64,000 bases of DNA from Janibacter cremeus (lineage in GTDB: Bacteria > Actinomycetota > Actinomycetes > Actinomycetales > Dermatophilaceae), in assembly GCF_013409205.1 (NCBI RefSeq), contig NZ_JACCAE010000001.1:2914001-2978000 (forward strand), in the 5' to 3' direction. Made by a program: the position numbers and the translations under genes. Numbering within the stretch: position 1 is the first letter of the stretch; every line of letters starts with the position of its first letter. The notes below the pieces were generated by a model. The model saw only the letters and a list, made by a program, of their open reading frames with translations. It had not been told where the DNA came from and did not search any database. This document shows positions 18,359 to 27,716 of the stretch, piece after piece.

Positions 18359-19270
18359 ATGCAGATCGATCAGCTGCGCGCCCTCCTGGCCGTTGTCGAC
18401 CACGGCACCTTCGACGCCGCGGCCCGTGCCCTCCACGTCACTCCGTCCGCGGTGAGCCAGCGCATCAAGGCACTGGAGCGCGACACTGGGCGGGTTCTCG
18501 TCGAGCGCGCGACGCCCTGCCGCGCCACGACCGCGGGTGAGGCGTTGATGCGAGCTGCCCGTCAGATGGTCGTCCTCGAGGAGGACGCCCGCGCGGCGAT
18601 GGGCGAAGGGGGTGGCGCCGCCGTCGACCTTCCGGTCGCAGTCAACGCGGACTCCCTCGCGACGTGGTTCGAGCCGGTCCTGCGGGTCGCCGCGGCCTGG
18701 GACGACGTCCGGCTCCAGCTGGAGGTCGAGGACGAGGAGTACAGCGCCGACCACCTGCGCCGGGGGTCGGTCGTCGGGGCCATCACAGCCGACCCGACCC
18801 CGGTGGCCGGCTGCCGCACCGAGCCCCTCGGCGCGATGCGTTACCTGCCCGTCGCCTCGCCCCTGCTGGCGCAGCGGTTCATCCGGGGAAGAAGAGTCGA
18901 CTGGGCCTCGATGCCGGTGCTGCGCTTCAACGCCAAGGACGAGCTGCAGCGGGGTGTCCTGCGCACCCTCGGCGTCACCACCGACCCGCCGTGCTCGCAG
19001 GTTCCTTCCTCCGAGGGTTTCGTGGCGGCAGTGCGCGCCGGGCTCGGCTGGGCGATGGTCCCGGAGGCACAACTGGCTGATGACCTCGAGACCGGTGCGC
19101 TCGTCCTGCTGCGCCGGCGCGCCCATCGGGACGTGCCCTTGTACTGGCAGGTGTGGACCCTCGCGACCCCGCGGATGACCCGCCTGGGGGAGACCGTCCA
19201 CGACGCCGCCCGACGCCTGCGACCCGCCCGACGGGGGGCTGTTCCACCACCAGTGGTTGCGGCGGACTAG
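18359..19270 (+). CDS. lysG: LysR-family regulator of LysE (LysG/ArgP type)
   Basis: 303 residues: an N-terminal winged helix-turn-helix (QLRALLAVVDHGTFDAAARALHVTPSAVSQRI) followed by a periplasmic-binding-protein-like effector domain. The ArgP/LysG subgroup senses lysine/arginine and activates the divergent exporter. TAGTAT (18347-18352) ends 6 nt before the ATG, implying a leaderless, probably autoregulated transcript. Confidence 0.9.
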   Translation: MQIDQLRALLAVVDHGTFDAAARALHVTPSAVSQRIKALERDTGRVLVERATPCRATTAGEALMRAARQMVVLEEDARAAMGEGGGAAVDLPVAVNADSLATWFEPVLRVAAAWDDVRLQLEVEDEEYSADHLRRGSVVGAITADPTPVAGCRTEPLGAMRYLPVASPLLAQRFIRGRRVDWASMPVLRFNAKDELQRGVLRTLGVTTDPPCSQVPSSEGFVAAVRAGLGWAMVPEAQLADDLETGALVLLRRRAHRDVPLYWQVWTLATPRMTRLGETVHDAARRLRPARRGAVPPPVVAAD

Positions 19271-19280
19271 CGTTCTGTGC

Positions 19281-19940
19281 GTGGAGACCCTCCGGAGCAG
19301 GTGGCTCGCCGACGTCAGTGCCCTGGGCGCCGAGGCCGGGCGAGAACTCCTGCTCGCGGAGGGTACGGACCTGCTCGACCGCTGGCTGGAGGACCACCGC
19401 AGCTACCACGACGCGGTGCACCTGGCGGAGGTGCTCGCCGCCCTGGACGAGCTGCACGACGCGGGGGAGCTGCCATCGCGCGATCGTCACCTGGCCGGGT
19501 TGGCGGCGTGGTTCCACGACGCCGTCTACGACGCCGCTGCGTCCGCAGGAGCCAACGAGGAATCCTCGGCGGTGCTCGCCGAGGACCACCTGCCGCGGCT
19601 GGGCCTGGCGGAGGACGACGTCGGGCGGGTCGCCCGGCTGGTTCGCGAGAGCGCGACCCACGAGATGACGACGGATGACCCGGCGACCAAGGCCTTCCAC
19701 GACGCGGACCTGTGGATCCTCGCAGCGCCCGCCCAGCGCTTCGACGCCTACTGCCACCAGGTGCGCTTGGAGTACCGGCAGGTGCGGGCCATGGACTACG
19801 CGAGGGGGCGGACCGCTGTGCTGACCCCCTTCGCCACACGCGAGCGGCTGTACCTCACCGACCACGCCCACGAGCAGTGGACGAGGCGCGCGCGGGTCAA
19901 CCTCACCCGCGAGATCGACCGGCTCGCTGCGCCTGCGTGA
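19281..19940 (+). CDS. HD-domain predicted phosphohydrolase
   Basis: 219 residues. The metal-binding pattern H..YHDAVHLAEVL and AAWFHDAVYD is typical of small HD-superfamily proteins; a later SATHEMTTDDPATKAFHDADLWIL segment provides further His/Asp ligands. The substrate is unknown. The GTG at 19281 was chosen because TAGCGT ends 7 nt upstream (leaderless). The 3' end overlaps the convergent DUF4031 gene by 38 bp. Confidence 0.8.
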   Translation: METLRSRWLADVSALGAEAGRELLLAEGTDLLDRWLEDHRSYHDAVHLAEVLAALDELHDAGELPSRDRHLAGLAAWFHDAVYDAAASAGANEESSAVLAEDHLPRLGLAEDDVGRVARLVRESATHEMTTDDPATKAFHDADLWILAAPAQRFDAYCHQVRLEYRQVRAMDYARGRTAVLTPFATRERLYLTDHAHEQWTRRARVNLTREIDRLAAPA

Positions 19941-20181
19941 CCCGCAGCCCACTGGCGAGCAGTCGGCGGATCAGCTGCGACCCGCTGACCTCGACCGCCC
20001 CGGCCGCGACGACCTCGTCGTAGCGCTCGACCGGCACGTCGTAGTGGTCCTCGTCGAAGAGCCGGCCGGGGATACCGAGCCGCCCGGCGAAGTCGTGCAG
20101 CTCCTCGATCGAGTCGTCCGAGACCAGATGGCTCCACGTGCGGCCCCAGCCGGGCCACGTGGGTGGGTCGACGAGGATCAC
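19903..20181 (-). CDS. DUF4031 protein
   Basis: 92 residues starting MILVDPPTWPGWGRTWSHLVSD, with SIEELHDFAGRLGIP and FDEDHYDVP, the conserved pattern of DUF4031. Function unknown. Its ATG overlaps the helicase stop (ATGA), so it is probably translated from the helicase mRNA. The Asp/His content suggests metal binding, but that is only a guess. Confidence 0.82.
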   Translation of the reverse strand: MILVDPPTWPGWGRTWSHLVSDDSIEELHDFAGRLGIPGRLFDEDHYDVPVERYDEVVAAGAVEVSGSQLIRRLLASGLRVTQAQRAGRSRG

Positions 20182-22784
20182 AGTCGCCTCAGGGCGGTGG
20201 CCAGCACGACGGCCTCACCGACCCGGTCGGAGGCGTCGAGGTCGACGGTGGCCTCGATGACCCAGTCGTGGTCACCCGCGGGGTCGGCCAGCGTCTGCCG
20301 CACGAACCACAACCGCACGTCCTGCGGGTCCTTCGTGTCGTCGACTCCCGGTGGCGGGCCGGTCTCCTCCTCGATGTGCAGGTGATGGGGTCCGCGGGCG
20401 TCCTGGTCGGTTGCGATCCGATCGTGCTCGTCCCAGTAGTCGCCGAGCGCGACGTCCCAGTCCTCGTATCGCATGACCGGGGTGCGGCCGTCGTCGGCTA
20501 GCCCGGCCGCGGCGCTCTCGATGCCGGCCAAGGCGCTGAGGTCGTCGCGGGAGGCCTGGTCCACCCGCTGCCACATCGCACCGCGGACCATCGCGCGGAA
20601 GGGACCCCGGCGCGCGCTCAGCGGGCGCGGGGGAGGAGCGGCCTCCTCGTGGCTGACCAGACCCGCAGTGTGCTCGTCCGGGTTGGCCAGCGCCTCCCAC
20701 TCGTCCAGCAGCGAGGAGTCGGTCTGGCGCACGGTCTCGCCGAGCCACTCGATGATCTCCTCCAGCTCGGGGGAGGAGTGGGCCTCGGGCACCGTGCGCG
20801 TCAGGGTCCGGTAGGCGTCGGTGAGGTAGCGCAGCACGAGTCCCTCGCGCGGGCCGAGCTCGAATCGGCGCACGAAGTCCGCGAAGGACATGCCCTCCTG
20901 CCACATCAGCCGCACGACCGACTTGGGGACCAGAGCCTCCTCCGGCAGCCAGGGGTGAGTCTGCCGGTAGGTCTCGAAGGCGGCCGCGAGCTCCTCCGCG
21001 AGCGGTTGCGGCCAGGTGATCTCGTCGAGCAGGCGCATCCGTTCGTCGTACTCGATGCCGTCGGCCTTCATCTCCCCGATCGCCTCACCGCGGGCCGCGT
21101 GCTGCTGGGCCATGAGGATCGCCCGTGGTGCCTCCAGGACCGACTCGATCGTCGAGACGACGTCCAGGGCGCGTCCCGGGTCGTCCGGGTCGAGCAGGTC
21201 CAGAGCGGCCAGGGCGAAGGGGGCGAGAGGCTGGTTGAGCGCGAAGTCCTTCGGCAGGTCGAGCGTCAGGTCCACCGTGCGACCCGTCCCGTCCGGCTCG
21301 GCCAGGCGCTCGAGCACACCGGAGTCGAGGAGGCTGCGCCCCAGACGGATGGCGCGACGGGCGAGGCGAGCCCTCCCCTTCGCCTCCTCGTGGTTGTCCC
21401 TGGTGAGGCGGGAGAGGGCCGCGACCGCGTCGCCGGGACGGGCGACGACGTTGAGGATCATCGCGTTGTCGACCTTCATTCGCGAGCGCAGCGTCTCCGG
21501 CTGTGCCGTCGTCAGCTTGGTGAAGGTGTCCTCGGTCCACACGACGAAGCCCTCCGGCGCCTTCTTGCGCTGGACCTTCTTGCGCTTCTTCTCGTCGTCC
21601 CCGGCCTTGGCGAGGGCGCGGTGGTTGTCGATGACGTGCTCGGGTGCCTGGACGACGACGTAGCCCTGGGTGTCGTACCCCGCACGACCGGCGCGCCCGG
21701 CGATCTGGAGGAACTCGCGCACGCGCAGCACGCGGTGGCGGGTGCCGTCGAACTTCGTCAGCGAGGTGAACAGCACGGTGCGGATCGGCACGTTGATGCC
21801 GACGCCGAGGGTGTCGGTGCCGCAGATGACCTTCAGCAGTCCCGCCTGGGCCATCTGCTCGACGAGCCGCCGGTAGCGCGGCAGCATCCCCGCGTGGTGC
21901 ACACCGACCCCGCGGCGCAGCATGGCCGAGAGGGTGCGGCCGAAGCCGGCCGAGAAGCGGAAGGTCGCAAGGCGGTCGGCGATGGCCTCCTTCTCGTCCT
22001 TGCTGAGCAGCTTGAGCGTCTGGAGGAGCCGGGCGTGCTCCGAGGCTTTCGCCTGGGTCTGGTGGACGACGTAGACCGGCGCCCGGCGCCAGTCGATGAT
22101 CTCCTCGATCGTCTCCTGCAGCGGCGTCATCGCCCACGAGAAGGTCAGCGGCACAGGACGCTCGGCGTCGTTGACCACGACCACGCCGCGGCCGGTGCGC
22201 TCGGCCAGGTCCTCCTCGATGGCGCGGGTGTCGCCGAGCGTGGCCGACATCAGCAACATCTGCGCCTGCGGCAGCTCCAGCAGCGGTACCTGCCACGCCC
22301 AGCCACGCTCGGGCTCTGCGTAGTAGTGGAACTCGTCCATGACCACGAGCCCGACATCGGCCGTGCTGCCCTCGCGCAGGGCGAGGTTGGCCAGCACCTC
22401 TGCGGTGCACACGATGATCGGGGCGTCGGCGTTGACCGAGGCGTCCCCGGTGAGCATGCCGACGTTGTCGGCGCCGAAGGTGGCACACAGGTCGAAGAAC
22501 TTCTCGCTGACCAGGGCCTTGATCGGTGCGGTGTAGAAGGCGACCTGGTCCTGGGCGAGCGCGTGCGCGATGGCACCGGTGGCCACGAGTGACTTGCCCG
22601 AGCCGGTGGGCGTCGCCAGCACGACGTGGTCGTCCCCCAGGAGCGCGAGCAGTGCCTCCTCCTGGTGAGGGTAGAGAGTCAGCCCGCGATCGCCTGACCA
22701 CTGCGTGAAGCGCTCGAAGACGTCATCGGCGTCCGTCCCGGTCGGGATGGACAGGTGCTCGGGGGCTGTGTGTGTCGACGTCAT
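20178..22784 (-). CDS. DEAD/DEAH-box helicase with DUF3516 C-terminus
   Basis: 868 residues. Helicase motifs: I ATPTGSGKSLVATG, II VMDEFHYY (DEFH variant), III LMSATL, and VI-like QIAGRAGRAGYD, with GVGVHHAGMLPRYRR as in Ski2/Mtr4-like enzymes. The C-terminal 400 residues correspond to DUF3516. It is likely an RNA helicase of actinobacteria; the substrate is untested. The ATG at 22784 is taken; a GTG at 22793 would add three residues. Confidence 0.88.
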   Translation of the reverse strand: MTSTHTAPEHLSIPTGTDADDVFERFTQWSGDRGLTLYPHQEEALLALLGDDHVVLATPTGSGKSLVATGAIAHALAQDQVAFYTAPIKALVSEKFFDLCATFGADNVGMLTGDASVNADAPIIVCTAEVLANLALREGSTADVGLVVMDEFHYYAEPERGWAWQVPLLELPQAQMLLMSATLGDTRAIEEDLAERTGRGVVVVNDAERPVPLTFSWAMTPLQETIEEIIDWRRAPVYVVHQTQAKASEHARLLQTLKLLSKDEKEAIADRLATFRFSAGFGRTLSAMLRRGVGVHHAGMLPRYRRLVEQMAQAGLLKVICGTDTLGVGINVPIRTVLFTSLTKFDGTRHRVLRVREFLQIAGRAGRAGYDTQGYVVVQAPEHVIDNHRALAKAGDDEKKRKKVQRKKAPEGFVVWTEDTFTKLTTAQPETLRSRMKVDNAMILNVVARPGDAVAALSRLTRDNHEEAKGRARLARRAIRLGRSLLDSGVLERLAEPDGTGRTVDLTLDLPKDFALNQPLAPFALAALDLLDPDDPGRALDVVSTIESVLEAPRAILMAQQHAARGEAIGEMKADGIEYDERMRLLDEITWPQPLAEELAAAFETYRQTHPWLPEEALVPKSVVRLMWQEGMSFADFVRRFELGPREGLVLRYLTDAYRTLTRTVPEAHSSPELEEIIEWLGETVRQTDSSLLDEWEALANPDEHTAGLVSHEEAAPPPRPLSARRGPFRAMVRGAMWQRVDQASRDDLSALAGIESAAAGLADDGRTPVMRYEDWDVALGDYWDEHDRIATDQDARGPHHLHIEEETGPPPGVDDTKDPQDVRLWFVRQTLADPAGDHDWVIEATVDLDASDRVGEAVVLATALRRL

Positions 22785-22831
22785 CGTGACCACATGGTCC
22801 CAGTGACGCAGCGGTGGTGCACCATGGGGCT

Positions 22832-23845
22832 GTGAGTTACTCGCAGTTCACCACGGACGAGCACGGGCACTCCTTGCCCCGTGCCATCACCACCGACACG
22901 ATCACGATGCACGCGCCCGCCGTCGCCGACATCTCACTCGTGGCCGAGCTGATGGGCGTCCCCGCCGAGGCGGAGCGACCGGCGGAGATCATCGCCACGT
23001 GGCAGGAACACTGGGACGAGCACGGGTACGGCACCTTGGTCATTCGCGACGTCGAGGGCGATGCGGTCGGCTTCGTCGGTCTGCGCGCCCATGCCCAGTT
23101 CATCCGGCTCACCCTGCGCACGGTCGAGACGGCCGGCAGCCGGGCCCTCGAGGCTCGGGCCCTGCGGCTGGCCACCGCCTACGCGATCGAGTGGTTGCCC
23201 GACCTTCCGGTCCGCATGCGGATCGCTCCGGAGGATGCCGCGACCCGCTCGACCCTCGAGTCGGCCGGGATGGTGCACGTGACGGATCTCGACCACACCA
23301 CCGACGAGGGGGACTGGCAGGTCCTGGAGCTGCCGTACGTCCGTGTCGCCCAACGCATCCCCTCGCGTGCCCGTGAGGCGATGCTCGCCATGTGGGTCGA
23401 GGTGAACGACGCCGGTGGGGCGGTCGGGTTCCTGCCCGGAGCCTCTGCCCAGGAGGTCGCGCCGGTGCTCGACGGCTACGCGACGCGCACGGAGGCGGGC
23501 GAGACGGCATGCGTGTCCCTGAACTCCCCGGTGGGCGATCTGCTCGGCTTCGGCTTCGTGGTCGGCTCCACCGGGCAGCTCACGCGTCACGGAGCCACGT
23601 TCGAGCGGATCATGACCGACCCGGCCCGGCGAGGAACCAACCACGGCGCACTCCTCATGGCCGGCCTGCACCGGGCGGCCCGTGAGCGGGACGTGGAGCT
23701 GGTGACCTTGGACTACCGGGGTGGCACCGGCCTGGGCGAGTTCTACACGCGCTACGGCTACGCCGAGGTCGGTCGGGTGCCGGGGGCGTTGCGCGTGGCG
23801 GCCGACGACGACCGCGACGGCGTCATCATGGCGAGGTCGCTGTGA
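22832..23845 (+). CDS. Tandem GNAT-family acetyltransferase
   Basis: 337 residues with two GNAT-like halves: the N-terminal half (RPAEIIATWQEHWDEHGYGTLVIR) is degenerate, while the C-terminal half has an acetyl-CoA-loop-like DPARRGTNHGALLMAGLHRAA and FYTRYGYAEVGR. Mycothiol synthase also has tandem GNATs but differs in length and motifs, so I do not assign that. The GTG at 22832 is the best start; in-frame GTGs at 22814 and 22817 are alternatives. The next gene overlaps by 4 bp. Confidence 0.75.
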   Translation: MSYSQFTTDEHGHSLPRAITTDTITMHAPAVADISLVAELMGVPAEAERPAEIIATWQEHWDEHGYGTLVIRDVEGDAVGFVGLRAHAQFIRLTLRTVETAGSRALEARALRLATAYAIEWLPDLPVRMRIAPEDAATRSTLESAGMVHVTDLDHTTDEGDWQVLELPYVRVAQRIPSRAREAMLAMWVEVNDAGGAVGFLPGASAQEVAPVLDGYATRTEAGETACVSLNSPVGDLLGFGFVVGSTGQLTRHGATFERIMTDPARRGTNHGALLMAGLHRAARERDVELVTLDYRGGTGLGEFYTRYGYAEVGRVPGALRVAADDDRDGVIMARSL

Positions 23846-24381
23846 GCGAGTTGGTGCCCTTCGGCCACGAGCAGACCTGGCTGGCCGTGCGGGACCAGGC
23901 GCAGCACAGCGTCGTCGAGGCGCTCGGCCTCACCGACGGTCGGGTCACCGAGGTCGACGAGGCCGTCCGCGAGGCGCTCGGCAGCGCGACGGCCGTGTTG
24001 CCTCCCATCCCGGGAGCAGGCGGTAGGTGGACGCTCGTCGTCGGTCAGGACATGGCCAGTCCCTCCACGGCCCGGATCACGACGCTGTCGGCCATGCTCG
24101 GGACCGGAGTACAGCTCTTCGGGACAGCCGAGCACGGAGCGCGTCACTGCCTCCTCGTCGAGCGCGGCGCCGTACAGCGCGAGGTCGACGTCGTCGAGGG
24201 AGGTCTGCCGGGCGTTGCGGCGGAGTGGAGCCTCGACCCGACGACACTGGCCGGTCCCGCGCCCGGGTCGGCACTGCTCGTCGGCGCCCTGCGAGCAGAA
24301 CCACCCACCCCGGACACCGAGCCAGGGCTGGCGCAGCTGCCCCCCCGTGGCGGGTTCTGGGGGAAGATCCTCGGTCGCTGA
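23842..24381 (+). CDS. Uncharacterised protein coupled to GNAT gene
   Basis: 179 residues from a GTG overlapping the previous stop (GTGA). It starts SELVPFGHEQTWLAVRDQAQHSVVEALGL, is mostly soluble, Ala/Gly-rich, and ends with a Pro-rich segment and GFWGKILGR. No known motif was recognised. Coupling to the acetyltransferase suggests a shared task. A T-rich terminator follows. Confidence 0.65.
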   Translation: MSELVPFGHEQTWLAVRDQAQHSVVEALGLTDGRVTEVDEAVREALGSATAVLPPIPGAGGRWTLVVGQDMASPSTARITTLSAMLGTGVQLFGTAEHGARHCLLVERGAVQREVDVVEGGLPGVAAEWSLDPTTLAGPAPGSALLVGALRAEPPTPDTEPGLAQLPPRGGFWGKILGR

Positions 24382-24420
24382 GTCCTCCCGCCTCGATCTC
24401 GACCCACCTGAGCGTGGTTG

Positions 24421-24444
24421 ATGAGGATCTCCTCATGTGTTTTT
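24421..24444 (+). terminator. Intrinsic terminator after the GNAT pair
   Basis: ATGAGG / CCTCAT stem with a 4-nt loop followed by GTGTTTTT. It is one of few in the window with a clear T-run. It separates the GNAT pair from the poly-Asp/two-component operon. Confidence 0.65.
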
Positions 24445-24548
24445 CACGCACGGCTCATGGCTCTTCTCTATGGTCGAGTGCATCGACTCACCGACCGAGG
24501 AACCGTCCTGATGACCCGTCCAGACCGCACCAGCACCGGAGTCCCGTC

Positions 24549-24937
<389 letters not shown>

Positions 24938-24938
<1 letters not shown>

Positions 24939-26428
24939 TGTCCGCTGAGGTGGTCCCGCGGCGGCGCCGGCCCCGGCTGTCCCGCGAGACGATCGTCGCG
25001 TGGATCGTGCTCATCCTCTTCGTCACCCTGCTCTCGGTCGTCATCGTCGTGCACGAGACCCTGCACCTGACCGTGACCGAGCGCGCCAACGCCGATGTCA
25101 CGCAGGAGGTCCAGGAGTTTCGTGCCTTCAGCCGGGACGGTGTTGACCCGAAGACCTCGCGTCCCTTCACCTCGGCCGAACGGCTCCTGCAGTCCTACCT
25201 CTCCCGGCAGCAGCCCGGCGCCGACGAGATGCTCGTCGGCTACGTCGGCACCGAGGGCGCCGTGACCATCTCCCGAGGGGCCGAGGCGCCGACGGCCCAG
25301 GAGTACGACCTCACCCGGGACCAGGAGCTGCTCGAGCAGACAGCCCGGTCCTCCTCCGGGATCCACGAGACCCCGGCCGGTGAGATGCGGTGGGCCAGAG
25401 CCATCGTCGATGTCGCCGATGGCGAGGACGCCGTCTTCCTCGTGACGTCCTTCACCGGTCCGGCGATGGTGGAGGTTGATCGCTCGACCCGCATGCTCGT
25501 GATCGCCTCGGTGTCCGCCCTCCTCTTCGCGGGGGTGGTCTCCTGGATCGTCGCCGGTCGGCTGCTGCGCCCCGTGCGCCTCGTCCACGCGGCGGCCGAG
25601 GAGATCACCGAGCAGGACCTCACCCGTCGCATCGACGTCGGGCACGATGACGTGTCGGGCCTGGCCTCGACCTTCAACCGGATGCTCGACCGGCTCGAGG
25701 AGGCGTTCCGGACGGAGCAGCGTTTCGTCGACGATGCGGGCCACGAGTTGCGCACACCGATCACCGTCATCCGGGGGCATCTCGAGCTGATGGACGACGA
25801 CCCCGCCTCGCGAGCGGTGACGATGCGCGTGGTCACCCAGGAGCTGGACCGGATGAGCCGGATCGTCACCGACCTGATCGCCCTGGCCAAGGCCGATCGT
25901 CCCGACTTCATCCGCCCTGTCGAGGGCGTGGACGTCTCCATGCTCACCGTCGCCCTCGAGGCCAAGATCTCGGCGCTGGCCGACCGGCGCTGGCGGGTGG
26001 ACCTGATCGCCGAGGGCGAGGCCCGGCTGGATGCCGATCGGGTGACCCAGGCGGTGCTGCAGCTTGCGCAGAACGCCGTCCAGCACACCGCCGACGGCGA
26101 CGCGATCACCCTGACCTCGCAGTTCACCGACGACCCGGAGCTGGGGCCCTGCCTGGCCATCAGCATCACCGACACCGGACCCGGTGTCGACGCGGCCGAC
26201 CGGGAGCGCATCTTCCAGCGGTTCACCCACGGTGAGCCACTCGACGGCCGCCGCCACAGCGGTGCCGGCCTCGGGCTGGCCATCGTCAGCGCCATCGCGG
26301 ACGGACATGATGGCGGTGTCCGGGTGGGCGGCGTGCCCGGGGAGGGCGCGGTCTTCACCCTCCTCATCCCGGACGAGCAGGACCACAGCAGCCAGGACGA
26401 CCTGGCGCCGAGCACATCGGAGGACTAG
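24938..26428 (+). CDS. Sensor histidine kinase (HAMP, HisKA, HATPase)
   Basis: 496 residues. Membrane segments at about 20-40 and 186-208 flank an extracytoplasmic sensor of about 145 residues; HAMP follows, then the H-box FVDDAGHELRTPI with the phospho-acceptor H269, N-box LAQNAVQH, G1 DTGPGVD and G2 GAGLGLAIV. The start ATG overlaps the poly-Asp gene's stop. Its partner regulator begins right after the stop. The signal is unknown; the coupled poly-Asp protein is a candidate accessory sensor. Confidence 0.92.
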
Positions 26429-27100
26429 ATGAGCGCCATCCTCATCGCGGAGGACCACCCGGAGATCTCCAGCTTCATCGACAAGGGGCTGCGGGCCAGC
26501 GGCTACGTCACGACGCTGACGGCCGACGGACGACAGGCGTGGGCGCTGGCCTCCACCGGGGCCTTCGACCTGCTGGTCCTCGACGTGGGGCTGCCGGGTC
26601 TCGACGGCTTCGAGGTGCTGCGCCGCCTGCGCGGGGACGGCGTGGAGATCCCGGTCATCATCCTCACCGCCCGGGACGGCGTCGACGACACGGTCACCGG
26701 CCTGGAGGGCGGGGCCAACGACTACATGACCAAGCCCTTCCAGTTCGCCGAGCTGCTCGCCCGGGTGCGACTACGACTGCGCGAAGGGGGTGCCGCCCCC
26801 GCCGAGGAGGCGACCCTGACCGCCGGTGACCTCAGTCTCGACGTCCGCCGGCGCACCGTGCTCATCGGTGGGAGCGAGGTCGAGCTGACCGCCCGGGAGT
26901 TCGCGCTGCTGGAGGCCTTCGTCGAGCACGCCGACCAGGTGCTCTCCCGCGAGCAGCTGCTCGGCATGGTCTGGGACATGGACTTCGACCCCGGGTCGAA
27001 CGTCGTCGACGTCTTCGTGCGCTCCCTTCGCTCCAAGATCGGCGCCGAGCGCATCCTGACGGTGCGGGGAGTGGGCTACCGGCTCAAGCCGCTCAGCTGA
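26429..27100 (+). CDS. OmpR-family response regulator
   Basis: 223 residues: receiver domain with the phospho-acceptor D52 (LLVLDVGLPG) and the TKPF lysine near 101, then a winged-helix DNA-binding domain ending VRGVGYRLKPLS. The ATG abuts the kinase stop, forming one operon with it and the poly-Asp gene. The 3' end overlaps the convergent NarL-type gene by 8 bp within the palindrome GCTCAGCTGAGC. Confidence 0.93.
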   Translation: MSAILIAEDHPEISSFIDKGLRASGYVTTLTADGRQAWALASTGAFDLLVLDVGLPGLDGFEVLRRLRGDGVEIPVIILTARDGVDDTVTGLEGGANDYMTKPFQFAELLARVRLRLREGGAAPAEEATLTAGDLSLDVRRRTVLIGGSEVELTAREFALLEAFVEHADQVLSREQLLGMVWDMDFDPGSNVVDVFVRSLRSKIGAERILTVRGVGYRLKPLS

Positions 27101-27716
27101 GCAGACCGTCCTCGCGTGCGCGGGCGACAGCGGCGGTGCGCGAGTCGACGTCGAGCTTGGTGAAGACGTGCACGAGGTGGGTCTTCACGGTCGCCTCGGA
27201 GATGACCAGCTCCTTGGCGATCTGCCGGTTGGGCAGTCCACGGGCGACGGCGGCGAGGATCTCCACCTCACGCGTGGACAGGTCGGCCTGCGGCCGTGAG
27301 ATGCGGGCGACGACCCGCTGTGCCAGAGCGGGGGAGAGCACCGTCTCACCGGCGGCTGCCCGCACGACGGCGGAGGTGATCTCTGCAGGGTCGGCGTCCT
27401 TGAGCAGGTAGCCGGCGGCCCCGGCCTCGACCGCACGCACGATGTCACGGTCGGTGTCGTAGGTGGTCAGGACGAGGACCGCGGGCGCGCTCGCTCGGGA
27501 GCGAAGGGCGGTGGTCACCCCGACCCCGTCGAGGCCCTCGCCCAGACGCAGGTCAGTGACGACGACGTCAGGCGTCTCCCGGGCGGCGACGGCGATCGCA
27601 TCCTCACCGGTCCCGGCTTCGCCGACGACCTCGATCTGCTCGCTCTGCCGGAGCAGGGCGATGATCCCCATCCGGGTGACCGGGTGGTCCTCGACGACGA
27701 CGACGCGAGCGCTCAT
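27093..27716 (-). CDS. NarL/LuxR-family response regulator
   Basis: 207 residues: receiver with D55 (VVVTDLRLGE) and the LLKDADP lysine loop, then a LuxR helix-turn-helix (LSTREVEILAAVARGLPNRQIAKELVISEATVKTHL). It overlaps the kinase gene by 4 bp (ATGA) and is last in the operon with an MMPL transporter, which may be its target. Confidence 0.92.
   Translation of the reverse strand: MSARVVVVEDHPVTRMGIIALLRQSEQIEVVGEAGTGEDAIAVAARETPDVVVTDLRLGEGLDGVGVTTALRSRASAPAVLVLTTYDTDRDIVRAVEAGAAGYLLKDADPAEITSAVVRAAAGETVLSPALAQRVVARISRPQADLSTREVEILAAVARGLPNRQIAKELVISEATVKTHLVHVFTKLDVDSRTAAVARAREDGLLS

Noticed and set aside
20649..22592. 647-codon plus-strand open frame
   Set aside because: It runs antisense to the helicase gene, has no recognisable domains, and its His/Arg/Val-rich composition is that of a shadow frame.
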